From positions 1 to 12,152 of the forward strand of contig JAAYYM010000252.1 of assembly GCA_012515365.1 (NCBI GenBank): a stretch of DNA of 12,152 bases. Reading direction: 5' to 3'. Within the stretch, counting starts at the first letter, position 1, and each line of letters begins with the position of its first letter. Below the pieces are notes generated by a model. That model was not told where the DNA came from. It saw nothing but the letters and a program-made list of their open reading frames with translations, and did no database searches. This DNA comes from Clostridia bacterium. Lineage in GTDB: Bacteria; Bacillota_A; Clostridia; Lachnospirales; Lachnospiraceae. Made by a program: the position numbers and the translations under genes. Shown one piece after another: positions 1-6,211 of this stretch.

Positions 1-462
1 CTGGTTACCTTTGTGACTCATCGGACTTTGGTCCATGGATCTTCTATGGAACCAAGATTCCATGACGGTGACAGCATTATGACTGATAAAATCACATACC
101 GGTTTCGGGAACCGGAGCGGTTTGATATTATATCATTTCCGTATCTACAGGATCAGCACGAATATCTGATCAAGAGAATTATAGGCCTGCCGGGTGAAAC
201 AGTCAGAATTATCAATGGCAGTATTTATATCAATGATGTGATACTCAATGAAAACTACGGGCTGGAGGTCATTGAATCCGGTGGGATTGCAGAAGTTCCA
301 ATTGTGCTGGGACCTGATGAGTATTTTGTCCTGGGAGATAATCGAAATGACAGTCTTGACAGCAGATTTAAAGAAGTCGGAATGATCCAAAAGGAAGACA
401 TTATAGGCAAAGCATGGCTTCAAGTATGGCCCCTAAATCAATTCGGACTAGTTCATAAATGA
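1..462 (+). CDS. lepB: Signal peptidase I (type I leader peptidase), 5' partial
   Basis: Membrane-anchored serine protease that removes signal peptides from exported proteins on the outer face of the membrane. The reading frame is open from base 1 (L-V-T-F-V-T-H-R), so the gene begins upstream of the window and its N-terminal membrane anchor is missing; the GTG at 13 is internal. Visible family motifs are the catalytic serine in GSSMEP (Ser codon at 43-45), the general-base lysine in YLIKRIIGLPGE (Lys codon at 172-174), and the conserved GDNRNDSLDSR box near codons 112-122. The C-terminus is short after this box, as in small Gram-positive Sip-type enzymes. The large secreted protein encoded at 6212-10981 could be one of its substrates (inference). 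rnhB follows after about 30 bases, a neighbourhood also seen in other Firmicutes. Family assignment is firm; whether it is the main or an accessory signal peptidase cannot be told. Confidence 0.93.
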   Translation: MVTFVTHRTLVHGSSMEPRFHDGDSIMTDKITYRFREPERFDIISFPYLQDQHEYLIKRIIGLPGETVRIINGSIYINDVILNENYGLEVIESGGIAEVPIVLGPDEYFVLGDNRNDSLDSRFKEVGMIQKEDIIGKAWLQVWPLNQFGLVHK

Positions 463-483
463 TCGTAATGAAAACAGGCAAAT

Positions 484-487
484 GGAG
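484..487 (+). promoter_or_regulatory. Ribosome binding site that sets the rnhB start
   Basis: GGAG lies 6 bases before the ATG at 494. The alternative in-frame ATG at 482 overlaps this motif and has only a CAGG 3 bases upstream, too close for good initiation. This favours the start at 494 over 482. Confidence 0.6.
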
Positions 488-493
488 AAAAAG

Positions 494-1255
494 ATGACAG
501 AACTTAAGATAGGTGAGATCAAAAAAATATTCGAGGAAACACCTGTTGACCAACTGCAAGAAGTGATTACAAGATTCAAACAGGATGAGCGTCAGGGTGT
601 TATCAATTTGATACAAAAAGGACAGAAGAAGCTTAATCAGCTGGAAGCAGAAAAAGCAAGAATAGAGAAACTAAAACATTATGAGCGCCTATATGCAAAC
701 AGAGGTTTGATCTGTGGAATCGATGAAGTAGGAAGAGGACCATTAGCCGGACCTGTTGTGGCGTGTGCAGTAATCCTGCCAAAAGGCTGTCAGATCCTTT
801 ATCTAAATGATTCCAAACAGCTTAGCGAGAAAAAAAGAGAAGAGCTGTATGATGAAATCATGGAACAGGCAGTTGCAGTTGGGCTAGGATGTGTGTCGCC
901 ACAAAGAATCGATGAAATCAATATTTTACAGGCTACTTATGAAGCAATGCGTGAAGCTATTCAAAATCTTGAAGTAAAACCCGATATACTATTAAATGAT
1001 GCAGTTACAATTCCAAAGGTTCAGATCGAACAGGTCCCGATCATAAAAGGAGATGCCAAAAGTGTATCGATTGCAGCTGCCAGCATAGTAGCAAAGGTCA
1101 CCAGAGACCGCATGATGACAGAGTATGCAAAGCAGTATCCACAATACTGTTTTGAGTCTAATAAAGGATATGGAGCAGCAGTTCATATCGAAGCGTTAAA
1201 AAAATATGGATCAACACCCATACATAGAAAAACGTTTATCGGAAATTTTATTTAA
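494..1255 (+). CDS. rnhB: Ribonuclease HII
   Basis: Cytoplasmic endonuclease that cuts the RNA strand of RNA:DNA hybrids and starts removal of single ribonucleotides misincorporated in DNA. From the ATG at 494 the protein has 253 residues. The catalytic domain begins near residue 70 with GIDEVGRGPLAGPVV (Asp77, Glu78). It continues with LNDSKQLSEKKRE, LLNDAVTIP (Asp169) and KGDAKSVSIAAASIVAKVTRD (Asp187), which supplies the usual four acidic metal ligands with the 18-residue spacing of the last two seen in E. coli (D108, D126). The C-terminal GYGAAVHIEALKKYGSTPIHRKTF is the family's signature end. Residues 1-70 form a charged helical N-terminal extension that is common in Firmicutes RNase HII and absent from E. 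coli. An in-frame ATG at 482 would add four residues, but its ribosome binding site is poorer. The gene is probably cotranscribed with lepB upstream and ylqG downstream. Confidence 0.95.
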   Translation: MTELKIGEIKKIFEETPVDQLQEVITRFKQDERQGVINLIQKGQKKLNQLEAEKARIEKLKHYERLYANRGLICGIDEVGRGPLAGPVVACAVILPKGCQILYLNDSKQLSEKKREELYDEIMEQAVAVGLGCVSPQRIDEINILQATYEAMREAIQNLEVKPDILLNDAVTIPKVQIEQVPIIKGDAKSVSIAAASIVAKVTRDRMMTEYAKQYPQYCFESNKGYGAAVHIEALKKYGSTPIHRKTFIGNFI

Positions 1256-1308
1256 AAACAGGACCATATTTTTGAATTCTATAGTAGAAAACCCGGATGC
1301 TCTTTCTG

Positions 1309-1314
1309 AGGAGG
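1309..1314 (+). promoter_or_regulatory. Ribosome binding site that sets the ylqG-like start
   Basis: A perfect AGGAGG sits 6 bases before the ATG at 1321. It lies inside the reading frame that would start at the ATG at 1297, so the longer start would place its own Shine-Dalgarno inside the coding region. The ATG at 1321 is therefore preferred. Confidence 0.8.
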
Positions 1315-1320
1315 AATGGT

Positions 1321-2979
1321 ATGTATCTTGATTTTACAGGGAGTACGCAAAACAGTCAGACTCATTATAACGTGACGGATACAGCTGCTGTTAAGCCTGC
1401 TGACAGTCAGACCGTATCGCAGGGACAGGCAAATTCACTTCTTCAGTCAGGCCAGGTTTTTTCAGGTGAAGTAGCACAGATTGATGGAGAGAATGTGTTG
1501 CTTCTTCTTGCCAATCGGCAGACAATATCTGCAAAGCTTGAAGGAAATGTTAATCTGGTATTGGGACAAAATGTTTATTTTGAAGTGCAGTCTACTGCGA
1601 ATAAACAGATTTCTCTACGACCTCTGTTTATGAATCTGTCAGAGACTGATCCGGCAGTTGCCAAAGCACTCGATGCAGCACAAATTCCGCTTAGTGAACG
1701 TTCCATTCAGATGACAAGCGCAATGATGCAGGAAGGCATGCCGATTAATAAAAATGCGTTGCTCGATATGTATCAGATTGTGAAAGGAAATGAACAGGTT
1801 GATCCTAGCGTATTGGTACAAATGACGAAACTTGGACTGCCCATTACGGAAGAAAATATACAGCAGTTTGAGAAATATCAGGATTTTAATCATCAGATCA
1901 CACATGACCTTTCTAATCTGGCAGGTGATTTGCCTAAATGGCTGGGTGAGCTGGCTGATCAGGGTAAAATGGATGATGTATTTATGATCGGACGTGAATT
2001 ATTTCCGGCATGGAATGAAGATGGAACTAGTTCATTATTACAACAGACAGAGAATGCAAAAGACCAGACAGGGAATGTAAATGAGCAGGCAGGAAGGCTA
2101 AGCGGACAGCTTTCAGAAGAACTACTTAAACAGCTTGAAGTAAATGGAAAAGCAGGAAATGAGCAAAGACAGATCCCGGATTCGGTTTTACAAAAGCTCA
2201 ATGAAATGGAATTACCACCGGAGCTTAAAGCACAGCTTGCGCAAGGAACGCTGACAGATGCCCAGACGATGGAGCTGCTTTCCAGATTGTTTCATAATCA
2301 AGATGAAGTAAATACACAAATCATGAAGAACCTGATGCAGAATCCGGAGTTCAAAGATTTGGTGAAGGAAATGCTTAATGAGCAATGGACCTTCAAGCCA
2401 GAGGATTTCTTTAAGGAAGAAGCCGCAAAAGAATTCTATAAAAATCTTAATGAACAGACAGGCAAACTGATACAATTGATGCAGAACACAGGAAAAGCAG
2501 ATCCGGCGGTTATGAAAAGTGCAGCAAATGTGCAAAATAACATTGGATTTATGAATCAGGTCAATCAGATGCTCACCTATGTACAGATTCCGCTTAAATT
2601 AAATCAGGAAAATGCACACGGCGATTTGTATGTTTATACCAATAAAAAGAATCTAGAAAAGAAGGACGGTAATGTCAGTGCACTGCTGCACTTGGAGATG
2701 GAGACGCTTGGTACGATGGATATTTTTGTTTCCATGCAGGATCATAAGAAGGTGAATACACATTTCTATCTGCAAAAGGAAGAAATGATAGATTTCATAG
2801 AAGCACATATTGGGATCTTGAATGCACGCCTTGAAAAGAAGGGATATAGTATGTCAACAAATGTGTCTGTGAAATCAGAGAAAAGTGTTAGTATGGCAGA
2901 TGAATTCCTTGATAAGGGAGGAGAGCATCCGGTGACAGAGCGCATTGTATCAAAAGTGTCGTTTGATGTGAGGGCATAA
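1321..2979 (+). CDS. ylqG: FliK-like (YlqG-type) hook-length-control family protein
   Basis: A 552-residue protein with three visible parts. Residues ~30-100 carry a small beta-rich domain (GQVFSGEVAQIDGENVLLLLANRQ... VLGQNVYFEV) seen in this clostridial family. The middle (~100-410) is helical and rich in Gln, Asn and Glu, including a low-complexity stretch near residues 240-285. The C-terminal part (~416-518) begins with QMLTYVQIPLKLNQENAHGDLYVY and resembles the C-terminal domain of flagellar hook-length control protein FliK. In flagellar systems FliK contacts the FlhB export gate and switches export specificity; here the next gene encodes an FlhB C-terminal-like protein, which fits a paired function. 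No classical flagellar gene is visible in the window, so the role in export is unproven. The order rnhB-ylqG-ylqH matches Bacillus subtilis, the basis for the symbol. The stop is 2 bases before the next start, suggesting translational coupling. Confidence 0.75.
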   Translation: MYLDFTGSTQNSQTHYNVTDTAAVKPADSQTVSQGQANSLLQSGQVFSGEVAQIDGENVLLLLANRQTISAKLEGNVNLVLGQNVYFEVQSTANKQISLRPLFMNLSETDPAVAKALDAAQIPLSERSIQMTSAMMQEGMPINKNALLDMYQIVKGNEQVDPSVLVQMTKLGLPITEENIQQFEKYQDFNHQITHDLSNLAGDLPKWLGELADQGKMDDVFMIGRELFPAWNEDGTSSLLQQTENAKDQTGNVNEQAGRLSGQLSEELLKQLEVNGKAGNEQRQIPDSVLQKLNEMELPPELKAQLAQGTLTDAQTMELLSRLFHNQDEVNTQIMKNLMQNPEFKDLVKEMLNEQWTFKPEDFFKEEAAKEFYKNLNEQTGKLIQLMQNTGKADPAVMKSAANVQNNIGFMNQVNQMLTYVQIPLKLNQENAHGDLYVYTNKKNLEKKDGNVSALLHLEMETLGTMDIFVSMQDHKKVNTHFYLQKEEMIDFIEAHIGILNARLEKKGYSMSTNVSVKSEKSVSMADEFLDKGGEHPVTERIVSKVSFDVRA

Positions 2980-2981
2980 GC

Positions 2982-3272
2982 ATGGCAGATGATCAGAAAA
3001 AAGAAAAAGTAAAACAGGCGATTGCGCTTCAATATGAACCGGGCGATGAAGCTCCTCATATTATTGCGACCGGAAAAGGCAGTCTTGCAGAACGAATTAT
3101 CGAGAAGGCAAAAGAGGCAGATGTACCGATCCATGAAGATGCAAAGCTTGCCAATACATTATCTAAGCTGGAAATCGGTGAGATGATACCACCTGAATTG
3201 TATGAGGTTGTTGCTGAAATTCTGGTATTTGTAGATGAGATGGAAAAAATCAGACATAAGGTAGGAAAATAA
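2982..3272 (+). CDS. ylqH: FlhB C-terminal-domain-like protein (YlqH/FlhX type)
   Basis: A 96-residue soluble protein resembling the cytoplasmic C-terminal domain of the flagellar export-switch protein FlhB (EscU/YscU/HrcU family). It shows the family pattern AIALQYEPGDEAPHIIATGKG, then LAERIIEKAKEADVPIHED, LANTL, and IGEMIPPELYEVVAEILVFV. All transmembrane segments of FlhB are absent. The NPTH autocleavage motif that precedes this region in FlhB is also absent: the equivalent place reads KVKQAIAL, so self-cleavage is not expected. Stand-alone proteins of this type (YlqH, FlhX) are known and can partly stand in for the FlhB C-terminal fragment in some species. The ATG at 2982 has GAGGG at 2970-2974, 7 bases upstream and inside the end of ylqG; the genes are 2 bases apart. 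Partner is presumably the upstream FliK-like protein (inference). Confidence 0.88.
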   Translation: MADDQKKEKVKQAIALQYEPGDEAPHIIATGKGSLAERIIEKAKEADVPIHEDAKLANTLSKLEIGEMIPPELYEVVAEILVFVDEMEKIRHKVGK

Positions 3273-3276
3273 AGGG

Positions 3277-3630
3277 TTGAATAAACGTAAAATTGGAGCA
3301 CAGTATGAACAGGAAGCTGTGCTCTTTTTACAAAAGAACGGTGTCCGGATTTTGGAACAGAATTTTAGAAACCGAATTGGAGAAATTGATATTATTGGTG
3401 GATATCAAAATACCATTCTATTTATTGAGGTCAAATATCGAAAGGATACGAGAACCGGACAGCCGGCTGAGGCAGTTGGATATCAAAAGCAGAGAATTAT
3501 TTCGCATGTTGCAGATTTTTATCGTATGAAACATCAGATGGGGGATGATTTATGCTATCGATTTGATGTCATTGGGATACTGGGAGACCAGATTACATGG
3601 TATCAGGATGCGTTTTCGTATATTAGATAG
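3277..3630 (+). CDS. yraN: YraN/UPF0102 family protein, nuclease-like fold
   Basis: A 117-residue protein of the UPF0102 (YraN) family, whose members have an endonuclease-like fold and no settled cellular role. The signatures are IGAQYEQEAVLFLQKNGVRILEQNFR at residues 6-31, GEIDIIG at 35-41, and LFIEVKYRKD at 48-57. Asp38, Glu51 and Lys53 would form the PD-(D/E)XK-type metal site, so the site appears intact. The start is a TTG at 3277, 4 bases after the ylqH stop. The G-rich stretch just before it (GTAGG at 3261-3265, AAAGGG at 3271-3276) gives a modest ribosome binding site, so coupling with ylqH is likely. The placement near rnhB is common in Firmicutes and hints at a nucleic-acid role. Family call is firm; function is not. 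Confidence 0.9.
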   Translation: MNKRKIGAQYEQEAVLFLQKNGVRILEQNFRNRIGEIDIIGGYQNTILFIEVKYRKDTRTGQPAEAVGYQKQRIISHVADFYRMKHQMGDDLCYRFDVIGILGDQITWYQDAFSYIR

Positions 3631-3647
3631 GTGGTGTGTGTGAGGGA

Positions 3648-3685
3648 ATTGTGAGAGGGGATTGTGAGAGGGGATTGTGAGAGGG
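3648..3685 (+). repeat. Three tandem 13-bp repeats (ATTGTGAGAGGGG)
   Basis: Units at 3648-3660 and 3661-3673 are identical; the third at 3674-3686 differs only in its last base. A degenerate copy (TGTGTGTGAGGGA) precedes them from about 3635. The stretch has almost no C on the + strand. The core GGATTGTGAG recurs in the second repeat block at 3788-3879, so both blocks share an origin. Confidence 0.9.
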
Positions 3686-3700
3686 TTTTGTTGGTCGGGC

Positions 3701-3777
3701 GATTTTGTAAATACACACAAAAACGTTCGTCGAGGGCGTTTTGACTCCTTACTTATTTTGTGTGTATTTACGAAATC
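3701..3777 (+). repeat. Long palindromic element (22-bp arms, 33-base loop)
   Basis: The left arm at 3701-3722 and right arm at 3756-3777 are reverse complements with one difference, which becomes a G-U pair in RNA read from the + strand and an A-C mismatch from the other. The arms contain AAATACACACAAAA and TTTTGTGTGTATTT. The loop carries a small secondary pairing, AAAACG (3720-3725) with CGTTTT (3737-3742). A T-run (3781-3787) follows closely. It may be a terminator for the yraN transcript, a dispersed palindromic repeat element, or both. Confidence 0.85.
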
Positions 3778-3787
3778 TTCTTTTTTT
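3701..3787 (+). terminator. Possible intrinsic terminator after yraN
   Basis: The long palindrome is followed after three bases by seven T, about 70 bases after the yraN stop, which would end the lepB-yraN operon. Against this, the stem is long and AT-rich with a 33-base loop, unlike the compact GC-rich terminators at 4703-4730 and 11034-11062 in this window. The G-U rather than A-C pairing favours folding of the + strand transcript. Moderate support only. Confidence 0.45.
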
Positions 3788-3879
3788 GGATTGCGTGGAT
3801 GTATGGTTGATGAGATTCAGGGGATTGGATTGTGAGGAATGTATGGTTGATGAGATTCAGGGAATTGGGATTGTGAGAT
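3788..3879 (+). repeat. Tandem ~40-bp direct repeat (2.3 copies)
   Basis: Unit A (3788-3826) and unit B (3827-3867) share TGTATGGTTGATGAGATTCAGGG exactly in their centres, and a partial third unit begins at 3868. Each unit opens with GGATTG(T/C)G(A/T)G, the same core as the 13-bp repeats on the other side of the palindrome. The block ends about 38 bases before the pgeF start. No promoter with good -35/-10 spacing could be read in it. Confidence 0.85.
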
Positions 3880-3917
3880 ATTTATGATGTGTTGATTGAA
3901 GGGTAGGAGGAAGAGGT

Positions 3918-4742
3918 ATGATGATAGAGAATCGGGATGGTCAGGGAGTTTGTTATCTGACATTTTCAAAATGGAGTGAATGGCAGGATCAGGTGAGGCA
4001 TGGATTTTCTACTAGAATTGGTGGAGTGAGCAGCGGGATCTATGAAAGCATGAATCTAAGCTATAGTCGTGGTGATGATGATCAATGTGTGACTGAGAAT
4101 CTCAAACGGATGACAGCGGCACTGAATGTTTCAGCGGAAAAGATCGTGTGCATGTCACAGGAACATACGGCCAATGTCATAGAGGTTACCGGAAAGGATT
4201 GTCTTCAAGGGGAAAAGGAGCCACGGATCAAGGGCTTTGATGGTATGATTACAAATGAACCGTCGATCGTGCTCATGACCTTTCATGCTGACTGCACACC
4301 ACTGTTTTTCTATGATACAAAGAATCATGCCATTGGACTGACACATTCCGGATGGCGGGGTACCGCAAAGAAAATAGGTGCAGTCACTGTAAAGATGATG
4401 CAGGAGCGTTATGGGACAAGACCTGAGGATGTCATGGCAGGAATCGGTCCCTCGATCTGTAAAGCATGCTATGAAGTGAGCGAGGATGTAATAAAAGAAT
4501 TTGCAAAGAGCTTTTCAAAAGAAGAAATGGAACAGATCATAACAGCGCATGAGAATCAAGATGGAAAATATCAACTTGATCTTTGGAAAGCCAATGAATT
4601 GATTTTGCTTGAGGCAGGTGTGAAACCGGAGCATCTGGATGTGACCGATTTATGTACCTGTTGTAAGCCGGATTTTCTGTTTTCACACAGAGCCAGTAAC
4701 GGAAAAAGAGGAAGCCTTGCGGCATTCCTCTCACTTTTGTAA
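3918..4742 (+). CDS. pgeF: YfiH/PgeF family purine nucleoside phosphorylase (laccase-domain protein)
   Basis: A 274-residue member of the YfiH/LACC1 family. Characterised members phosphorolyse purine nucleosides, and some also deaminate adenosine; the family is often mislabelled polyphenol oxidase, and in E. coli the protein is described as a peptidoglycan-editing factor. The three zinc ligands are visible: His83 in SQEHT, Cys126 in HADCTPLFF and His143 in THSGWRGT. Other family blocks are HGFSTRIGGVSSG at 28-40, AGIGPSICKACYEV at 174-187 and DLCTCC...LFSHR...GKRGSLAAFL at the end. The start at 3918 has AGGAGG at 3905-3910 with 7 bases of spacing; the adjacent ATG at 3921 is a less well spaced alternative. 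The 3' end is convergent with prs, 13 bases stop to stop, and its last codons carry the prs terminator hairpin. Length is normal for the family. Confidence 0.93.
   Translation: MMIENRDGQGVCYLTFSKWSEWQDQVRHGFSTRIGGVSSGIYESMNLSYSRGDDDQCVTENLKRMTAALNVSAEKIVCMSQEHTANVIEVTGKDCLQGEKEPRIKGFDGMITNEPSIVLMTFHADCTPLFFYDTKNHAIGLTHSGWRGTAKKIGAVTVKMMQERYGTRPEDVMAGIGPSICKACYEVSEDVIKEFAKSFSKEEMEQIITAHENQDGKYQLDLWKANELILLEAGVKPEHLDVTDLCTCCKPDFLFSHRASNGKRGSLAAFLSLL
4703..4730 (-). terminator. Intrinsic terminator of prs, inside the 3' end of pgeF
   Basis: Read on the - strand, GAGGAATGCC-GCAA-GGCTTCCTC forms a 9-bp stem with one bulged base and a GNRA-type GCAA loop, followed at once by TTTTT (A-run at 4703-4707 on +). 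It begins 25 bases after the prs stop codon. On the + strand the same stem is followed by the weaker TCACTTTTG, so it may act in both directions. It overlaps the codons for the last residues of PgeF. Confidence 0.85.
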
Positions 4743-4755
4743 ATTCATATGTAGA

Positions 4756-5943
4756 TTAGTCATCAATGTGCTCTCTGGCATTGTATCTGGCTATAATATT
4801 CTGGATTTTTTCTGTGGTGGTCAATACATGTCCCATGGATGCATCATGATTCATAAAATCTATGATGGAAGCAAGGAATTTGCTCATATTTGCTTCTACA
4901 AAGTATGGCTTTTTATCTAATTCAGGAATGTGATAGTTTAGATTAGTAGCAACGATACGGTCAAAATAGCATTTTTCATAAGCCTTATCGAATGCATCAA
5001 GTCCTGCTGTAAACAAACCAAAGGTGCAGCAGATGAATACACGCTTTGCATTCATTGCTTTTAATTGTCTGGAGGTATCGATCATACTGTCTCCAGAGGA
5101 TATCATATCATCAATGATGATGACATCTTTTCCATCGATATCATCACCTAAGAATTCATGGGCAACAATTGGGTTTTTTCCGTTTACAACAGTAGAGTAA
5201 TCACGTCTTTTATAGAACATTCCGGTATTAACGCCCAATACATTTGCAAAATATACGGCACGGTCAAGTGCACCCTCATCAGGACTGATTACGACCAAAT
5301 GATCTTTGTCAACGATCAAATCGTGCTCATAATGAAGAAGAGAGCGAATAAACTGATAAGGTGGTGTGAAATTATCAAATCCACAAAGTGGAACAGAATT
5401 CTGAACCAGTGGATCGTGTGCATCAAAAGTAATAATATTATCGACGCCCATAAATGATAATTCTTCCAGACATAACGCACAGTCAAGCGACTCACGGGTA
5501 AAGCGTTTGTGCTGTCTGCTTTCATAAAGAAACGGCATAATGACATTGATTCTATGTGCTTTTCCCATACATGCAGCAATGATACGTTTTAGATCCTGAA
5601 AATGATCATCAGGAGACATGTGGTTTTCGTGTCCGTTCACTGTGTAAGTAATGCTGTGGTTACACACATCTGTCATAATATATAGATCTTTTCCACGGAC
5701 GGATTCATTGATGATTCCTTTTCCTTCTCCGGTACCAAAACGTGGACAAGACGTGGACAGAAGATAATTGTTTTGCGCATATCCGGTAAACGCCGGTGAG
5801 CCTTGATAGGCCTGATTGACCTGTTTTCTAAAGTTGACCAGATGCTCATTTACCTGATCGCCTAATTCGGTACAGCTTTGTAATGCAATTATTTTAAGTG
5901 GGGCTACCTGCATGGTGCCTTCCAGACATTCGATATTTGGCAT
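4756..5943 (-). CDS. prs: Ribose-phosphate pyrophosphokinase, long form
   Basis: Makes PRPP from ribose 5-phosphate and ATP, the precursor of nucleotides, histidine, tryptophan and NAD. At 395 residues it is about 75 longer than the usual ~315-320-residue bacterial enzyme. Visible blocks are MPFLYESRQHKRFTRESLDC (136-155, the place of the canonical RQDRK ATP region), IITFDAHDPLVQN (170-182, equivalent to the metal-binding D-H block), VVISPDEGALDRAVYFA (217-233), and the PRPP-binding loop DVIIIDDMISSGDS (273-286). The first ~80 residues and several loops differ from the classical enzyme. The ATG at 5943 has GAGGGAG at 5948-5954. A good promoter lies 54 bases upstream, and a terminator lies downstream inside pgeF, so the gene is probably transcribed alone. 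It might be a second Prs paralogue in this genome (inference); activity is likely but not certain given the divergence. Confidence 0.9.
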   Translation of the reverse strand: MPNIECLEGTMQVAPLKIIALQSCTELGDQVNEHLVNFRKQVNQAYQGSPAFTGYAQNNYLLSTSCPRFGTGEGKGIINESVRGKDLYIMTDVCNHSITYTVNGHENHMSPDDHFQDLKRIIAACMGKAHRINVIMPFLYESRQHKRFTRESLDCALCLEELSFMGVDNIITFDAHDPLVQNSVPLCGFDNFTPPYQFIRSLLHYEHDLIVDKDHLVVISPDEGALDRAVYFANVLGVNTGMFYKRRDYSTVVNGKNPIVAHEFLGDDIDGKDVIIIDDMISSGDSMIDTSRQLKAMNAKRVFICCTFGLFTAGLDAFDKAYEKCYFDRIVATNLNYHIPELDKKPYFVEANMSKFLASIIDFMNHDASMGHVLTTTEKIQNIIARYNAREHIDD

Positions 5944-5996
5944 ATTTCTCCCTCAAAAGAATTTTATGTGAGATGTTCTTATCTTTCCCAATATCA

Positions 5997-6025
5997 TTTA
6001 TATCATTATGATGCTTGGGCGTCAA
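5997..6025 (-). promoter_or_regulatory. Promoter of prs (extended -10)
   Basis: On the - strand, TTGACG (bases 6025-6020) is followed after exactly 17 bases by TATAAA (6002-5997), with TG one base before the -10 hexamer. The predicted start of transcription is near 5990, giving an untranslated leader of about 47 bases before the prs ATG. No riboswitch-like structure was seen in this leader. Confidence 0.75.
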
Positions 6026-6090
6026 GAGGATATTTCTGGGCATTTCTGGCAGGCAGAATCCAGCTTCTGTGAATAAAACCACGGAAATTC

Positions 6091-6134
6091 AAGAAGCTCA
6101 GATGTACAACTAAAAAAACGTAAGAAGCTCAGAT
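6091..6134 (+). promoter_or_regulatory. Paired 13-bp direct repeats, candidate activator or operator site
   Basis: AAGAAGCTCAGAT occurs exactly at 6091-6103 and again at 6122-6134, a period of 31 bases (about three helical turns). The second copy ends 3 bases before the -35 hexamer of the large surface-protein gene. A partial inverted match (CAGCTTCT, 6061-6068) lies further upstream. Position and phasing fit a dimeric activator binding next to RNA polymerase, but the regulator is unknown. Confidence 0.55.
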
Positions 6135-6137
6135 TGA

Positions 6138-6166
6138 TTGACTACCGGTTTGCAGAATGATAAAAT
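6138..6166 (+). promoter_or_regulatory. Promoter of the large surface-protein gene (extended -10)
   Basis: TTGACT at 6138-6143, 17 bases, then TAAAAT at 6161-6166, with TG at 6158-6159 giving an extended -10 TGATAAAAT. The predicted transcription start is near 6173, leaving about a 40-base AT-rich leader ending in AAGGAG at 6201-6206. This is close to the sigma-A consensus. Confidence 0.8.
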
Positions 6167-6200
6167 ATTAAAATATGTATAGAAAAATTATCAATATTTA

Positions 6201-6206
6201 AAGGAG
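6201..6206 (+). promoter_or_regulatory. Ribosome binding site with two possible starts
   Basis: AAGGAG lies 5 bases before a GTG at 6212 and 11 bases before the in-frame ATG at 6218. Neither spacing is ideal. The choice changes the protein by only two residues and does not alter the signal peptide. Confidence 0.6.
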
Positions 6207-6211
6207 CGCAA

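Noticed and set aside
3293..3529. Second + strand reading frame overlapping yraN
   Set aside because: It lies wholly inside yraN in another frame, has no recognisable family pattern, and yraN is strongly supported.
3646..3685. Resemblance of GAATTGTGAG to a LacI-type operator half site
   Set aside because: Only a half site matches, the copies are tandem rather than palindromic, and no sugar-use gene or LacI-family regulator is nearby.
3644..3698. Possible G-quadruplex from five G-runs
   Set aside because: The runs are of three to four G, but separated by 9-10 or more bases, longer than typical stable quadruplex loops.
3631..3879. Short CRISPR-like repeat array
   Set aside because: The repeats are directly adjacent with no unique spacers of regular length, and no cas gene is present.
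4717..4920. Small + strand reading frame across the pgeF-prs junction
   Set aside because: It overlaps the ends of two well-supported genes and the prs terminator, with no ribosome binding site of note.
5944..5990. Purine or other riboswitch in the prs leader
   Set aside because: The leader predicted from the promoter is only about 47 bases and AT-rich, too short for a purine riboswitch aptamer plus expression platform.
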